Shown: piece after piece, positions 1 through 7,630 of the stretch
How the letters are laid out: each line of letters opens with the position of its first letter
How positions within the stretch are numbered: position 1 is the first letter of the stretch
Source: JBPEWY01 sp965224095
GTDB taxonomy: Bacteria; Bacteroidota; Bacteroidia; Flavobacteriales; Flavobacteriaceae
Length of the DNA stretch: 64,000 nucleotides
Assembly (NCBI GenBank): GCA_965224095.1
Contig: OZ245039.1
Span: 3,534,001-3,598,000, forward strand
Reading direction: 5' to 3'
The notes under the pieces: model-generated
Seen by the model: the letters and a program-made list of their open reading frames with translations, nothing else
Database searches by the model: none
Told to the model about the DNA's origin: nothing
Program-made: the position numbers and the translations under genes

Positions 1-332
1 GGAATCCGTATGGCAACGGTATCATCGGCAGCAATCAGATTTTTAGCAACAGCAATGGGTTTGTCGTAAATAATGGTAACAGGTTTTTCCGATAAGCGAA
101 GAATATCATAAGCTACTTCCGGTACCTCATACACTGTGTTTTCCAGCATACGAATGTCAGAAACCAGGCAGATTAGCGCTTTGCTGTCAGAACGCTTTTT
201 AAGTCGGTATATTTTTTCCACTGCATCCCGGTTGGCGGCGTCACAGCCAATTCCCCAAATCGTATCGGTAGGATACAAAATAAGTCCTCCGGAGTTTATT
301 ATTTGCAGCGCTTTTTCAATTTCCTCATTCAT
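1..332 (-). CDS. tsaC: Threonylcarbamoyl-AMP synthase (Sua5/YrdC/TsaC family), 3' end beyond window
   Basis: The visible N-terminal 110 residues match the Sua5/YrdC/YwlC family, which makes threonylcarbamoyl-AMP from threonine, bicarbonate and ATP for the t6A37 modification of ANN-decoding tRNAs. The sequence shows the family's opening pattern: GGLILYPTDTIWGIGCDA near residues 15-32, then KIYRLKKRSDSKALICLV, which contains the KxR...SK nucleotide and carbonate-binding residues. The start ATG overlaps the stop of the upstream glycosyltransferase by four bases (ATGA), so the two are probably translationally coupled. The C-terminus lies beyond base 1, so I cannot tell a short TsaC form from a long Sua5 form. 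Confidence 0.9.
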   Translation of the reverse strand, partial: MNEEIEKALQIINSGGLILYPTDTIWGIGCDAANRDAVEKIYRLKKRSDSKALICLVSDIRMLENTVYEVPEVAYDILRLSEKPVTIIYDKPIAVAKNLIAADDTVAIRI

Positions 333-1447
333 ACCATATTATCTAAATTTAATGCTTCTTTGTAAACACCTACGGTATTGGCAGCCATTGTGGATGCTGT
401 AAATTCAGGAATTAGCTTATCAAACGACCTGGAAGTAAACTTTTCGGCGAGTTCTGTATCATCGGCAAGTCTTTTTATATGTGCTACCAGCATTTTTGCG
501 TCCCTGGGCTCTGTAAGCAATCCGTTGATGTTGTGTTTTATTACTTCAGGAATCCCTCCGACATTAGTACTTACTACCGGGACTTTATGGTAAAAAGATT
601 CGTATACAACCAATGGCAACCCTTCACTTACAGAGGTGATTAACGTGATATTGAATTGAGGAATAAAATTGGCTGCGTTTTCCGTATAGCCCATAAAACT
701 CACATGATCTTTCAGATCCAGTTGCTCTATTTTTTGTAAAAGAGGCGGGGTGTCTTCCGAAAAAGTACCCATTTGAACAAAATGAAAATCGGTACACTTA
801 TGTTTATGAACCAATATACGGGCCACCTCAATAAAAGTGTCCAAGTCTTTTGCAAACATATGATTCCCGATATTCCCAATTACTTTTACATGTGGTTTCA
901 AATTTAATTTGTCCCTTAACTGAAAAGGCGTTTTGGTACTTAGCGAGTTCAGCACCAGACCATCATAAACAGTGACGGGGATGTTTTTGTTTTGAACGGC
1001 CCGGAGGGTTACCTCTCTCACTTTTTCAGAAACGCAGATAATCTTTTTAATTTTCGGATAGTTGTATTTATAGCGTGTTTGTTTTCGCTTTCTTATGGGA
1101 AAACTGGTTTTTTTACTAAAAACAAAAGGAGGGAGCGATTTCATCTTATCCGCAATAATGGCAACCATCAGGGCACTGGGCCCGTGAATATGGATCAAAT
1201 CTATTTTCTTTTTCCTGCAAACCTGAATTAATTTACGAATAAATCTGGGATCTACCTTCGTAAGCATAGGAGCCGTTTCAAACGAAAATTCGGTTTGTGC
1301 CAGTCGCTGGTGAAATTTGGTGTTTCTGGCACACAGGAAAGACATGTTTATCTCCGGATAAGCAGTACTGATTTCGGTACATAAATTCATCATCTGAACG
1401 CCTCCGCCTCCCCAGCCTTTCGTAATTACCAATTGCAATACGTTCAT
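329..1447 (-). CDS. Glycosyltransferase family 4 (GT-B fold)
   Basis: A 372-residue cytoplasmic or membrane-associated glycosyltransferase of the GT4 class. The N-terminal domain opens with a glycine-rich loop (KGWGGGGVQMMN, about residues 10-21). The C-terminal nucleotide-sugar domain has NIGNHMFAKDLDTFIEVA, then SEGLPLVVYESFYHKVPVV with the EX7E-type acidic pair, then GGIPEVI. Length is normal for the family. It sits in a minus-strand run with a pyruvyl transferase-like gene (2 bp upstream), a GT9 and a GT2, which suggests assembly of an LPS core, O-antigen or other surface glycan. The sugar donor and acceptor cannot be read from sequence. Confidence 0.88.
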   Translation of the reverse strand: MNVLQLVITKGWGGGGVQMMNLCTEISTAYPEINMSFLCARNTKFHQRLAQTEFSFETAPMLTKVDPRFIRKLIQVCRKKKIDLIHIHGPSALMVAIIADKMKSLPPFVFSKKTSFPIRKRKQTRYKYNYPKIKKIICVSEKVREVTLRAVQNKNIPVTVYDGLVLNSLSTKTPFQLRDKLNLKPHVKVIGNIGNHMFAKDLDTFIEVARILVHKHKCTDFHFVQMGTFSEDTPPLLQKIEQLDLKDHVSFMGYTENAANFIPQFNITLITSVSEGLPLVVYESFYHKVPVVSTNVGGIPEVIKHNINGLLTEPRDAKMLVAHIKRLADDTELAEKFTSRSFDKLIPEFTASTMAANTVGVYKEALNLDNMV

Positions 1448-1449
1448 AT

Positions 1450-2337
1450 TTACAAGTTTAAATAATCAAATACTTTTTGCGAAAAAACCCGGTTAATTTC
1501 CCGACATTCTTCCAGTACACCTGAATATGATTTTAGAAATTTCAGATCGTTTTTGTACCTGGAAAAAGTAGATATAACCGGCGTATATTTAAAGTCATAA
1601 AATTTCGAAGAATTTGGAAATACCATAACTTTTTTTCCAAGCAGGATTGCCCAGTACATGGCGTGATAACTGTCGGTTAAAATAATATCGGTTTCTCCTA
1701 TAAATTGAACCACACCTTCAAAATCAGCCTGATTTGACATAGAGGGAAGGTCTTTGAACTTTTCAATTACTTTTTTACGGCGCAGCGTTTTTTTATGAAA
1801 GATTACCCCAATTTCATTTTTAAGATTAAAAGAGGTATCAAAAATAGGATGCATACAGCTCACACAAGGCACCCAGGACTCCTTCATTTTGTAATCTCTA
1901 ACACCTACCAATCCAAACTCGGAGGTGTCAATATTGTATTTCGATACCCTGCCAAAAGTATATTTTCTATGTGAATTGTGGCCTACACCCCAAAGAACGG
2001 TTTTTTTTCCTTTGGCCCTTAATTTTTGAAAAAGGCGCATTTGCTTGGAAAATCCGTGATAGTTGAGTAATCCACCACCACCAATAATAAGGGCATTATT
2101 GGTTATAGTATCTACCCATTTATTTCGTATTGCGGTATCTTCAGATTTATAATCAAAAATATCAAGAGACTTTCCCTTTAAAGCTTCAAAGTAATGATGT
2201 GGCCCGCAGTAATAATCACCAATATTCGTCGGATCGTATCGGTGTAAATTAATAACTCCTTCATTTTTTTGAACGGGATGCTTTAGTACCTGATTAATGC
2301 TTTCCCGTTTTCTTTTTCGCCTGTTAAGTGCATCCAT
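1450..2337 (-). CDS. Polysaccharide pyruvyl transferase family protein
   Basis: A 295-residue protein of the CsaB/WcaK-like family, whose members add ketal-linked pyruvate to sugars of exopolysaccharide or wall polymers, using phosphoenolpyruvate. Supporting segments are NIGDYYCGPHHYFEAL near residue 37, ALIIGGGGLLNYHGF near 85, VLWGVGHNSH near 113, and the C-terminal ETDIILTDSYHAMYWAILLG, whose S/D-H pair is typical of the family. It lies 2 bp from the downstream GT4 gene. The family also contains sugar-binding and uncharacterised members, so pyruvylation is inferred from family membership. Confidence 0.82.
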   Translation of the reverse strand: MDALNRRKRKRESINQVLKHPVQKNEGVINLHRYDPTNIGDYYCGPHHYFEALKGKSLDIFDYKSEDTAIRNKWVDTITNNALIIGGGGLLNYHGFSKQMRLFQKLRAKGKKTVLWGVGHNSHRKYTFGRVSKYNIDTSEFGLVGVRDYKMKESWVPCVSCMHPIFDTSFNLKNEIGVIFHKKTLRRKKVIEKFKDLPSMSNQADFEGVVQFIGETDIILTDSYHAMYWAILLGKKVMVFPNSSKFYDFKYTPVISTFSRYKNDLKFLKSYSGVLEECREINRVFSQKVFDYLNL

Positions 2338-2388
2338 ATTTCCGCGTGCTATACACCCTGAGGGCCGTGCTTTATAATTTTATTAGCC

Positions 2389-3453
2389 TTAAAACCTACG
2401 TGCAAAGCTAAGGAGTTTATCAACAAATAAAGCAGGATTAAAATCGAGGTATAGCTTTAATGCATTTTTCTTTAAGGATGATCCAGAGAATTCACGGTAC
2501 AAATCCGGTTTATAATCCGCCAGATGAACCGCTTCATTATCAACGGAATCAAAAAGATTCCATTCCTTTTTTTCAATCCAGGGAGAAAAGATACTAAAAG
2601 TGGGAATATCAAGGGCCTTGGCCATATTCACGGCGCCTCCTTCATTTCCTATTAGCGCATCGCAATGATGTAATACGGCCAAAAATTCGCGTAAGGAAGC
2701 AGTGAATGCATCCGGCCTTATATGCTTTTTTGTAGCGGGAGCACATAAATTGTATAACTCATGTGCTTCCTCGAGCTGGCTTGGAATATAATTAAACAAA
2801 AGCGTGGCCTGTGTATGTAAAACTAAACTGTCCAACAGCCTGGCCATATAAGCCAATGGATATGTTTTTAGCGTACCGCTTCCCAGTATACCAATCATAA
2901 ATAAAGGCTTTGCATCCGATATTTGATGACTCTCCAGGAAGGCCTGGGCAGTTTTTTTCTCCTCGTCGCTTAGGTATATGTTGGGTTTGTGTTTAAAGTC
3001 ATGTATTGATGTACCGGTGATAAGAGGTAATAAAAGCTGCAAACGGTTTTCCAGGGCAAGCCCAAGTCCGAATTTTGGTGTTTTAAATCGTTTTACAGGG
3101 TGTGTGTAAAAAAAGCGGGTATACCATTTGTAATATCCAATACGTTTTTCGGCACCCGACAGGAAACTAATGATATTTGTTTCCCATTTCCCGTACACGT
3201 CGATTACCACATCATATCTGGTTTTTTTAACTGTTTTTATCAGTTTAAAAAACACACTCTTTTTCTTTCTGAATTCCGGCTTGAAATCAATGACCCGATC
3301 GATAAAAGGATTATTTTTTAAAACAGCTAGTGTATGGGTGTGAGCCATATAGTGAACGGTAGCATCCGGAAATAATTCCTTTATATTTTGGCAAAGGATA
3401 GTACTGGTAAGTACATCTCCTATCATTTTTTGCTGAATTATAAGGATTTTCAT
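2389..3453 (-). CDS. Glycosyltransferase family 9 (heptosyltransferase-like)
   Basis: A 354-residue GT-B enzyme resembling ADP-heptose:LPS heptosyltransferases (WaaC/WaaF/RfaQ). It starts with MKILIIQQKMIGDVLTSTIL, the conserved (Q/R)xxxIGDVL opening, and has FMIGILGSGTLKTYPLAYMA around residue 185 and the acceptor-side motif ALIGNEGGAVNMAKALDIPT around 264-283. In this family the D/N-x-G-x2-H motif is often found at that place; here it reads GNEGGAVN, so the sugar used may not be a heptose. Its ATG overlaps the stop of the upstream GT2 by four bases, which supports co-translation in a core-oligosaccharide operon. Confidence 0.85.
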   Translation of the reverse strand: MKILIIQQKMIGDVLTSTILCQNIKELFPDATVHYMAHTHTLAVLKNNPFIDRVIDFKPEFRKKKSVFFKLIKTVKKTRYDVVIDVYGKWETNIISFLSGAEKRIGYYKWYTRFFYTHPVKRFKTPKFGLGLALENRLQLLLPLITGTSIHDFKHKPNIYLSDEEKKTAQAFLESHQISDAKPLFMIGILGSGTLKTYPLAYMARLLDSLVLHTQATLLFNYIPSQLEEAHELYNLCAPATKKHIRPDAFTASLREFLAVLHHCDALIGNEGGAVNMAKALDIPTFSIFSPWIEKKEWNLFDSVDNEAVHLADYKPDLYREFSGSSLKKNALKLYLDFNPALFVDKLLSFARRF

Positions 3454-4208
3454 GAGGCTTTACTCTCTAAACGTTTAAGTTCGGCATATTTTTCCCAGAC
3501 ACCCAACGCATTCAAATAACACATAACCGCTCCTTTTTTACCGTCCAATATACCAAGTCTGATGATATAGTGATTTATGAATTTCCAGCCGGGATTTACG
3601 TACTGATTAAAGTAATTCCATCGTTTTCCTCTCCTATGTGCATCCACGGCCTTCAGCCTGCCATATTTAATCATTTTTAACTTATAATCCTCATAGTTTT
3701 TATACGAATAGTGAAAGAGCTTTTCTTTTAATTTGCCGGTACAACCCTGTATGATTAAAGTTTCATGTACTGTTCTGTCATCGGCAAATCTGCACTGTTC
3801 CTTCTGAAATAACCGATGGACTTTATCGGTCTGCCATCCGCTAAAATACAACCTTTTGTTTTTAAACATAAAGCTTCTGTAATTCCAATAGGCACTGCAA
3901 CTGGAAGGGACATTAATGATTTGTTTAATTTCATGTTGCAGTTTTACGGGAACCACTTCGTCTGCATCTAAAAAATACACCCAGTTAAAAGAAGCCAGAC
4001 CAAGTGTATACGATTTTTGATCCGTATAATTTTTAAACTCCCGTTGTACGACTTTAACACGGGGATGATTTTTTAAATATTCAAAAGTACCATCGGTACT
4101 GTACGAATCCACAACAATAATCTCATCTGCAAAGAGAATACTCTCAATACAGTGCTTTATATAGTCAATTTCGTTGTATGTTATAATAAGGGCACTTAAC
4201 TTTTCCAG
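3450..4208 (-). CDS. Glycosyltransferase family 2 (WaaE/KdtX-like), probable CTG start
   Basis: A GT2 enzyme of the LPS core type related to WaaE/KdtX. Motifs in order: LIITYNE near residue 6, the DXD-equivalent FLDADEVV, GWQTDKVHRLF, RTVHETL (the C-terminal family signature), and a basic, aromatic-rich tail. No ATG lies between the dapD stop and the conserved VDSYSTDG. The family's N-terminal strand is present in the reading frame upstream of the first conventional alternative start (GTG at 4112-4110), so translation must begin further upstream. The best candidate is CTG at 4208-4206, giving MEKLSALIITYNE and 252 residues. The frame is continuous with dapD through a single TAA. It ends in a four-base overlap with the GT9 gene. 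Confidence 0.83.
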   Translation of the reverse strand: MEKLSALIITYNEIDYIKHCIESILFADEIIVVDSYSTDGTFEYLKNHPRVKVVQREFKNYTDQKSYTLGLASFNWVYFLDADEVVPVKLQHEIKQIINVPSSCSAYWNYRSFMFKNKRLYFSGWQTDKVHRLFQKEQCRFADDRTVHETLIIQGCTGKLKEKLFHYSYKNYEDYKLKMIKYGRLKAVDAHRRGKRWNYFNQYVNPGWKFINHYIIRLGILDGKKGAVMCYLNALGVWEKYAELKRLESKAS

Positions 4209-4226
4209 AACCTGGGATATATAAGA

Positions 4227-5042
4227 TTAAACGGCAACGTCGTATTCTCTTAGCGCATCATTAAGAGATGTTTTTTTATCTGTACTGGCCTTCCTTTTTC
4301 CAATAATCAAAGCACAGGGTACCTGGTACTCACCAGCTGCAAATTTTTTGGTATAACTACCTGGAATAACTACGGCTCTGGGAGGAACAACCCCTTTTGT
4401 TTCAACGGGTTCCTTTCCGGTAACATCAATTATTTTTGTAGAGGCAGTCAGTACTACATTGGCTCCTAAAACCGCTTCTTTTTCAACGCGAACGCCTTCA
4501 ACAACAATACAACGAGAGCCTATAAATGCACTGTCTTCAATAATTACAGGGGCTGCCTGTAGCGGTTCCAGAACCCCTCCGATTCCTACCCCTCCGCTCA
4601 GATGAACATTTTTTCCAATCTGTGCGCAACTTCCCACTGTGGCCCAGGTATCTACCATAGTACCTTCATCCACATAAGCTCCAATATTTACATAACTGGG
4701 CATCATAATTACTCCGCCTGATATAAAGGCCCCATATCTTGCCACTGCATGAGGAACCACCCGGATTCCTTTTTGGGCATACTCCTTTTTCAAAGGAATT
4801 TTATCGTGAAATTCCAGAGGCCCTACTTCAATGGTTTCCATTTTTTGAATAGGAAAATACAATACAACCGCTTTTTTTACCCATTCGTTTACCTGCCAAC
4901 CTTCCGTGGTTGGTTGAGCCACCCTTAGTTCACCGGAATCCAGTAATCCGATTACCTCTCTAATCGCAGCTTGAGTGGTAGTCTCTTTTAATAAGCCTCT
5001 ATTTTCCCATGCTTGTTCAATAACGTATTGCAATGTTTTCAT
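4227..5042 (-). CDS. dapD: 2,3,4,5-tetrahydropyridine-2,6-dicarboxylate N-succinyltransferase
   Basis: A 271-residue hexapeptide-repeat acyltransferase that succinylates tetrahydrodipicolinate (with succinyl-CoA) in the succinylase route to meso-diaminopimelate and lysine, feeding peptidoglycan synthesis. The whole family pattern is visible: helical N-terminal domain (residues 1-95), GAFISGGVIMMPSYVNIGAY and VDEGTMVDTWATVGSCAQIG in the left-handed beta-helix, LSGGVGIGGVLEPLQA, and the C-terminal KTSLNDALREYDVAV. Length is typical. A TAnnTTTG-type -7 element lies 17 bp upstream of the ATG. It appears to lead the transcript that continues into the glycosyltransferase genes. Confidence 0.97.
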   Translation of the reverse strand: MKTLQYVIEQAWENRGLLKETTTQAAIREVIGLLDSGELRVAQPTTEGWQVNEWVKKAVVLYFPIQKMETIEVGPLEFHDKIPLKKEYAQKGIRVVPHAVARYGAFISGGVIMMPSYVNIGAYVDEGTMVDTWATVGSCAQIGKNVHLSGGVGIGGVLEPLQAAPVIIEDSAFIGSRCIVVEGVRVEKEAVLGANVVLTASTKIIDVTGKEPVETKGVVPPRAVVIPGSYTKKFAAGEYQVPCALIIGKRKASTDKKTSLNDALREYDVAV

Positions 5043-5059
5043 CCTGGCGTAATTTTTGA

Positions 5060-5067
5060 CAAATATA
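5060..5067 (-). promoter_or_regulatory. Bacteroidota -7 element (TATATTTG) upstream of dapD
   Basis: On the minus strand this reads TATATTTG, an exact fit to the TAnnTTTG -7 consensus of Bacteroidota primary sigma factors. It ends 17 bp before the dapD ATG. No TTG lies at the ideal 19-bp spacing, so only the -7 element is called. Confidence 0.5.
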
Positions 5068-5120
5068 AAATGTCAATATCAATATACCGAGGCATTTTAC
5101 AGATATAACAATATAAACTG

Positions 5121-5128
5121 TATTTTTG
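5121..5128 (+). promoter_or_regulatory. Bacteroidota -7 element (TATTTTTG) upstream of ruvX
   Basis: TATTTTTG fits TAnnTTTG and ends 11 bp before the preferred ruvX ATG at 5140, implying a very short leader. This supports the 5140 start over the upstream in-frame extension, which would begin before the promoter. A loose -33-like TTTTAC lies about 20 bp upstream. Confidence 0.55.
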
Positions 5129-5139
5129 CCAAAATTTAT

Positions 5140-5559
5140 ATGGCGAGGATTGTTTCGATAGATTATGGAAAAAAGCGAACCGGCTTGGCGGTAACCGATG
5201 AGCTGCAGCTTATTGCATCGGGGTTAACCACAGTAAATACTGCCGATTTGTTGACTTTTTTAACCCGTTATGTAAACGAGGAAAAGGTTGCGGTTTTTGT
5301 GGTGGGTAAGCCGAAACAGATGGACTATACCGATTCGGAGAGTGAACAACTCATAATACCATTTTTAAAAAAACTGGCTCGAACTTTTCCCGAAATTCCC
5401 GTTGTTAGAATTGATGAGCGTTTTACTTCTAAATTAGCTTTTCAGACAATGATAGAAGGGGGTTTGAGTAAGAAGCAAAGAAGAAACAAAGCCCTGATCG
5501 ATGAAATTAGTGCCACAATAATTTTACAATCGTATTTAGAACAAAAAAATAAAAAATGA
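5140..5559 (+). CDS. ruvX: Putative pre-16S rRNA nuclease / Holliday junction resolvase, YqgF family
   Basis: A 139-residue RNase H-fold protein of the YqgF/RuvX family, implicated in 16S rRNA 5'-end maturation and originally proposed as a Holliday junction resolvase. The sequence shows the first-strand catalytic Asp in MARIVSIDYGKKRTGLAVTD, the VFVVGKPKQMD strand, the acidic VVRIDERFTS motif (family form: DER.TS), and a C-terminal DEISATIILQSYLE with the last catalytic Asp. The start at 5140 was chosen over an upstream extension because it matches family length and follows a -7 promoter element. The stop overlaps the def start by four bases (ATGA). Confidence 0.92.
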   Translation: MARIVSIDYGKKRTGLAVTDELQLIASGLTTVNTADLLTFLTRYVNEEKVAVFVVGKPKQMDYTDSESEQLIIPFLKKLARTFPEIPVVRIDERFTSKLAFQTMIEGGLSKKQRRNKALIDEISATIILQSYLEQKNKK

Positions 5560-6146
5560 TATACCCCATCGTAGCCTATGGAGATCCTGTATTGCGAAAA
5601 TTAGGCAAGGAAATAGATTCGGATTATCCTAAATTACAGGAGCTTATAGAGAGTATGTTTGAAACCATGTATAATGCATATGGAGTGGGACTCGCTGCCC
5701 CTCAGATAGGCATACCCATCCGATTGTTTATCGTTGATACTTCTCCGTTTGCCGAGGATGAGGATTTGAATGAAGAAACCCGGACACTTTTAAAAGGATT
5801 TAAAAAAGTCTTTATCAATGCAAAAATGATAGAGGAAACCGGTGATGAATGGTCATTTAATGAAGGTTGTTTAAGTATTCCGGATGTACGTGAAGATGTT
5901 TTCAGAAACGAACGTATTACCATTGAATACTATGACGAAGATTTTGAAAAGCACACGGAAACATATTACGGGTTGATAGCAAGGGTTATTCAGCATGAAT
6001 ACGACCATATAGATGGAATTTTATTTACCGATAAAATAACTTCATTGAAAAAACGACTTATCAAAGGGAAATTAAATAGTATTTCGAAAGGAAAAATTAA
6101 GGTAGATTACCGAATGCGTTTTCCCGATGCAAAAAAAGGACGTTAA
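5556..6146 (+). CDS. def: Peptide deformylase
   Basis: A 196-residue Fe2+/Zn2+ metalloprotease that removes the N-formyl group from nascent proteins. All three family motifs are present: GVGLAAPQIG (residues 43-52), EGCLSIPD (103-110, metal ligand Cys105) and QHEYDHIDG (146-154, ligands His147 and His151, catalytic Glu148). It is the usual Bacteroidota form, with an acidic insertion after the first motif (AEDEDLNEETRTLLK). Coupling to ruvX by an ATGA overlap is the gene order often seen in this phylum. The gene should be essential. Confidence 0.97.
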   Translation: MIYPIVAYGDPVLRKLGKEIDSDYPKLQELIESMFETMYNAYGVGLAAPQIGIPIRLFIVDTSPFAEDEDLNEETRTLLKGFKKVFINAKMIEETGDEWSFNEGCLSIPDVREDVFRNERITIEYYDEDFEKHTETYYGLIARVIQHEYDHIDGILFTDKITSLKKRLIKGKLNSISKGKIKVDYRMRFPDAKKGR

Positions 6147-6150
6147 AGTT

Positions 6151-6181
6151 TTTGAAAAATCATGTTTAGATTTCATCTTTG
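6151..6181 (+). promoter_or_regulatory. Promoter of the DUF5606 gene
   Basis: TTTG at 6151-6154, a 19-bp spacer, then CATCTTTG at 6174-6181. This fits TTG-N19-TAnnTTTG with one mismatch at the first -7 base. The downstream ATG at 6200 lies 18 bp further. The gene can therefore be transcribed independently of ruvX-def. Confidence 0.6.
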
Positions 6182-6199
6182 TGCCGAAAATAAGCATAT

Positions 6200-6613
6200 A
6201 TGAGCCTCGATAAAATATTAGCCATTTCCGGAAAACCCGGTTTGTACGAATTAAAAACCCAGACGAGAACGGGTTTTGTTGCCGAATCACTTTTAGATGG
6301 TAAAAAAATCAGTGTGGGAATGAGTAGCAATGTAAGTATACTTTCGGAAATTGCAATTTATACCCTCACCGAAGAAGTACCGTTGCGAAAGGTGTTTAAA
6401 AGTATTCAGGAAAAAGAACAGGGTACAACCACTTCCATTAGTCACAAGGACGGAAAAGACACGTTGGAGGAATACTTTTTTGAAGTCTTACCGGATTATG
6501 ACGAAGATCGTGTGTATGCCTCCGATATTAAAAAAGTAGTACAATGGTATAATATCCTGGTAGATAAAGGAATCACGGACTTTGAAGAAAAAGAGAATAC
6601 GGAAGAAGAATAA
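6200..6613 (+). CDS. DUF5606 domain-containing protein
   Basis: A 137-residue cytoplasmic protein of unknown function that matches a flavobacterial conserved family I recognise as DUF5606. Typical features are the opening MSLDKILAISGKPGLYEL, the glycine-serine turn around DGKKISVGMSSN, and the DEDRVYASDIKKVVQWYNIL segment (about residues 100-119), followed by an acidic, low-complexity tail rich in Glu. There is no signal peptide or membrane segment. In related genomes it commonly follows def, as here, but no role is established. It has its own promoter and is followed by a strong hairpin terminator. Confidence 0.85.
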   Translation: MSLDKILAISGKPGLYELKTQTRTGFVAESLLDGKKISVGMSSNVSILSEIAIYTLTEEVPLRKVFKSIQEKEQGTTTSISHKDGKDTLEEYFFEVLPDYDEDRVYASDIKKVVQWYNILVDKGITDFEEKENTEEE

Positions 6614-6640
6614 TACGTACATAAAAACTAAAAAAGTAAT

Positions 6641-6668
6641 AAAAAGCACTTGTTTACAGGTGCTTTTT
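6641..6668 (+). terminator. Rho-independent terminator after the DUF5606 gene
   Basis: A 12-bp stem (arms 6641-6652 and 6657-6668) with one G-U pair and a TTTA loop. The 3' arm ends in TTTTT and is followed by a T-rich stretch. It closes the ruvX-def-DUF5606 transcript 27 bp after the last stop codon. Confidence 0.8.
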
Positions 6669-7120
6669 GTGTTTACAGGGTAGCAGTAGGCCGATAATCT
6701 AAGCCCGTAAAATTTGTTGATATTTCTTAGTTGTTTGTAAGGACTTTTGAAATTAGCGTCTACTAGGAGAAAAGAATTCTTACCGGGTAGACGTCTTATG
6801 AATTTTTATGGGGAAGCCATTCAAACAGACAAAGAATAAACCTTTGCCGGGATGATAAAGGCTAGTGAATATATTAATGATTTTGTATGTTGGATTGGGA
6901 AAAAACGAGGTAGTTACAAAAATAACGGTTAACTTTAGCCAGGGAACTCGAATGAGTAAAGATATACCGTTAACATCAATTCGTTAATCGACCGGAGAAC
7001 CGAATGATATCAATTAAAAAATACGCAAAGAGATTTCGATAATCGACCGGAAATAACTTCGTTTGTAAATAGTTATAAAAACCATTGTTAATCAAAAAAT
7101 AAATTATTAGGCTGTATTTC
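6669..7120 (+). other. 450-bp non-coding stretch with short direct and inverted repeats
   Basis: I see no credible gene here. It contains a near-perfect 15-bp direct repeat ending in AATCGACCGG (6981-6995 and 7036-7050, one mismatch, 55 bp apart), a 7-bp inverted repeat CGTCTAC/GTAGACG (6757-6763 and 6787-6793), and several GTTAAC-containing words. It separates the DUF5606 terminator from the DinB-like/NRDE cluster and presumably contains that cluster's promoter, but I could not find a convincing TAnnTTTG element. It could also be the decayed remains of a gene or a small RNA locus. Confidence 0.4.
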
Positions 7121-7630
7121 ATGATTCAATCAACCACAAATCAAACACTACTTCAACTTAAAAATGTACTTTCTCAGTTAAAGGACGAACAATTTGTTAA
7201 ACCTTTGGAGGTACTTAACAATACCACTATTGGAGCTCATGTGCGACACATACTGGAATTTTATAAATGCCTTATGGCTTCCGGGAAAAACGGGATATTG
7301 AATTATGACAGCAGAAACCGTGATAAAAACCTTGAATTAAGTGTTGAGAACTGTATGACACTGCTTGATGAAATTGTAAGCTATGTTATAAACCGAAAGG
7401 AAGACTATCCATTACGGTTGTCCGGTAATTACTGTGAAGAACCCGGGGGACAGAACTTCTGTATCGAATCTACCTTTTTCAGAGAGCTGTTATACAATAT
7501 CGAACATGCTGTTCATCATATGGCGATTATAAAAATAGGGATTAATGAATTGGATGATCAAATTATTTTGGAAGACGGTTTTGGAGTAGCTGCTTCCACA
7601 CTCCGATTTAAGAAGTTATGTGCACAGTAA
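7121..7630 (+). CDS. DinB-like four-helix-bundle protein
   Basis: A 169-residue, mostly helical protein. Histidine-containing segments IGAHVRHILEFYKCL (about residues 37-51) and YNIEHAVHHMAIIKIG (about 125-140) resemble the metal-binding HxxxH pattern of the DinB/YfiT-like superfamily, whose members include thiol-dependent transferases and hydrolases. The protein is soluble with no signal. The stop overlaps the NRDE gene start by 13 bases, so the two are likely co-translated. Specific activity is unknown; the superfamily call rests on motif pattern and length. Confidence 0.65.
   Translation: MIQSTTNQTLLQLKNVLSQLKDEQFVKPLEVLNNTTIGAHVRHILEFYKCLMASGKNGILNYDSRNRDKNLELSVENCMTLLDEIVSYVINRKEDYPLRLSGNYCEEPGGQNFCIESTFFRELLYNIEHAVHHMAIIKIGINELDDQIILEDGFGVAASTLRFKKLCAQ

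Noticed and set aside
5702..5923. Minus-strand open frame opposite def
   Set aside because: It lies in the middle of a complete peptide deformylase gene with all three motifs, and its translation has no features.
6757..6793. CGTCTAC/GTAGACG inverted repeat as a possible terminator
   Set aside because: The arms are only 7 bp with a 23-base gap and no T-run, so it does not look like a terminator; it is noted only in the intergenic entry.
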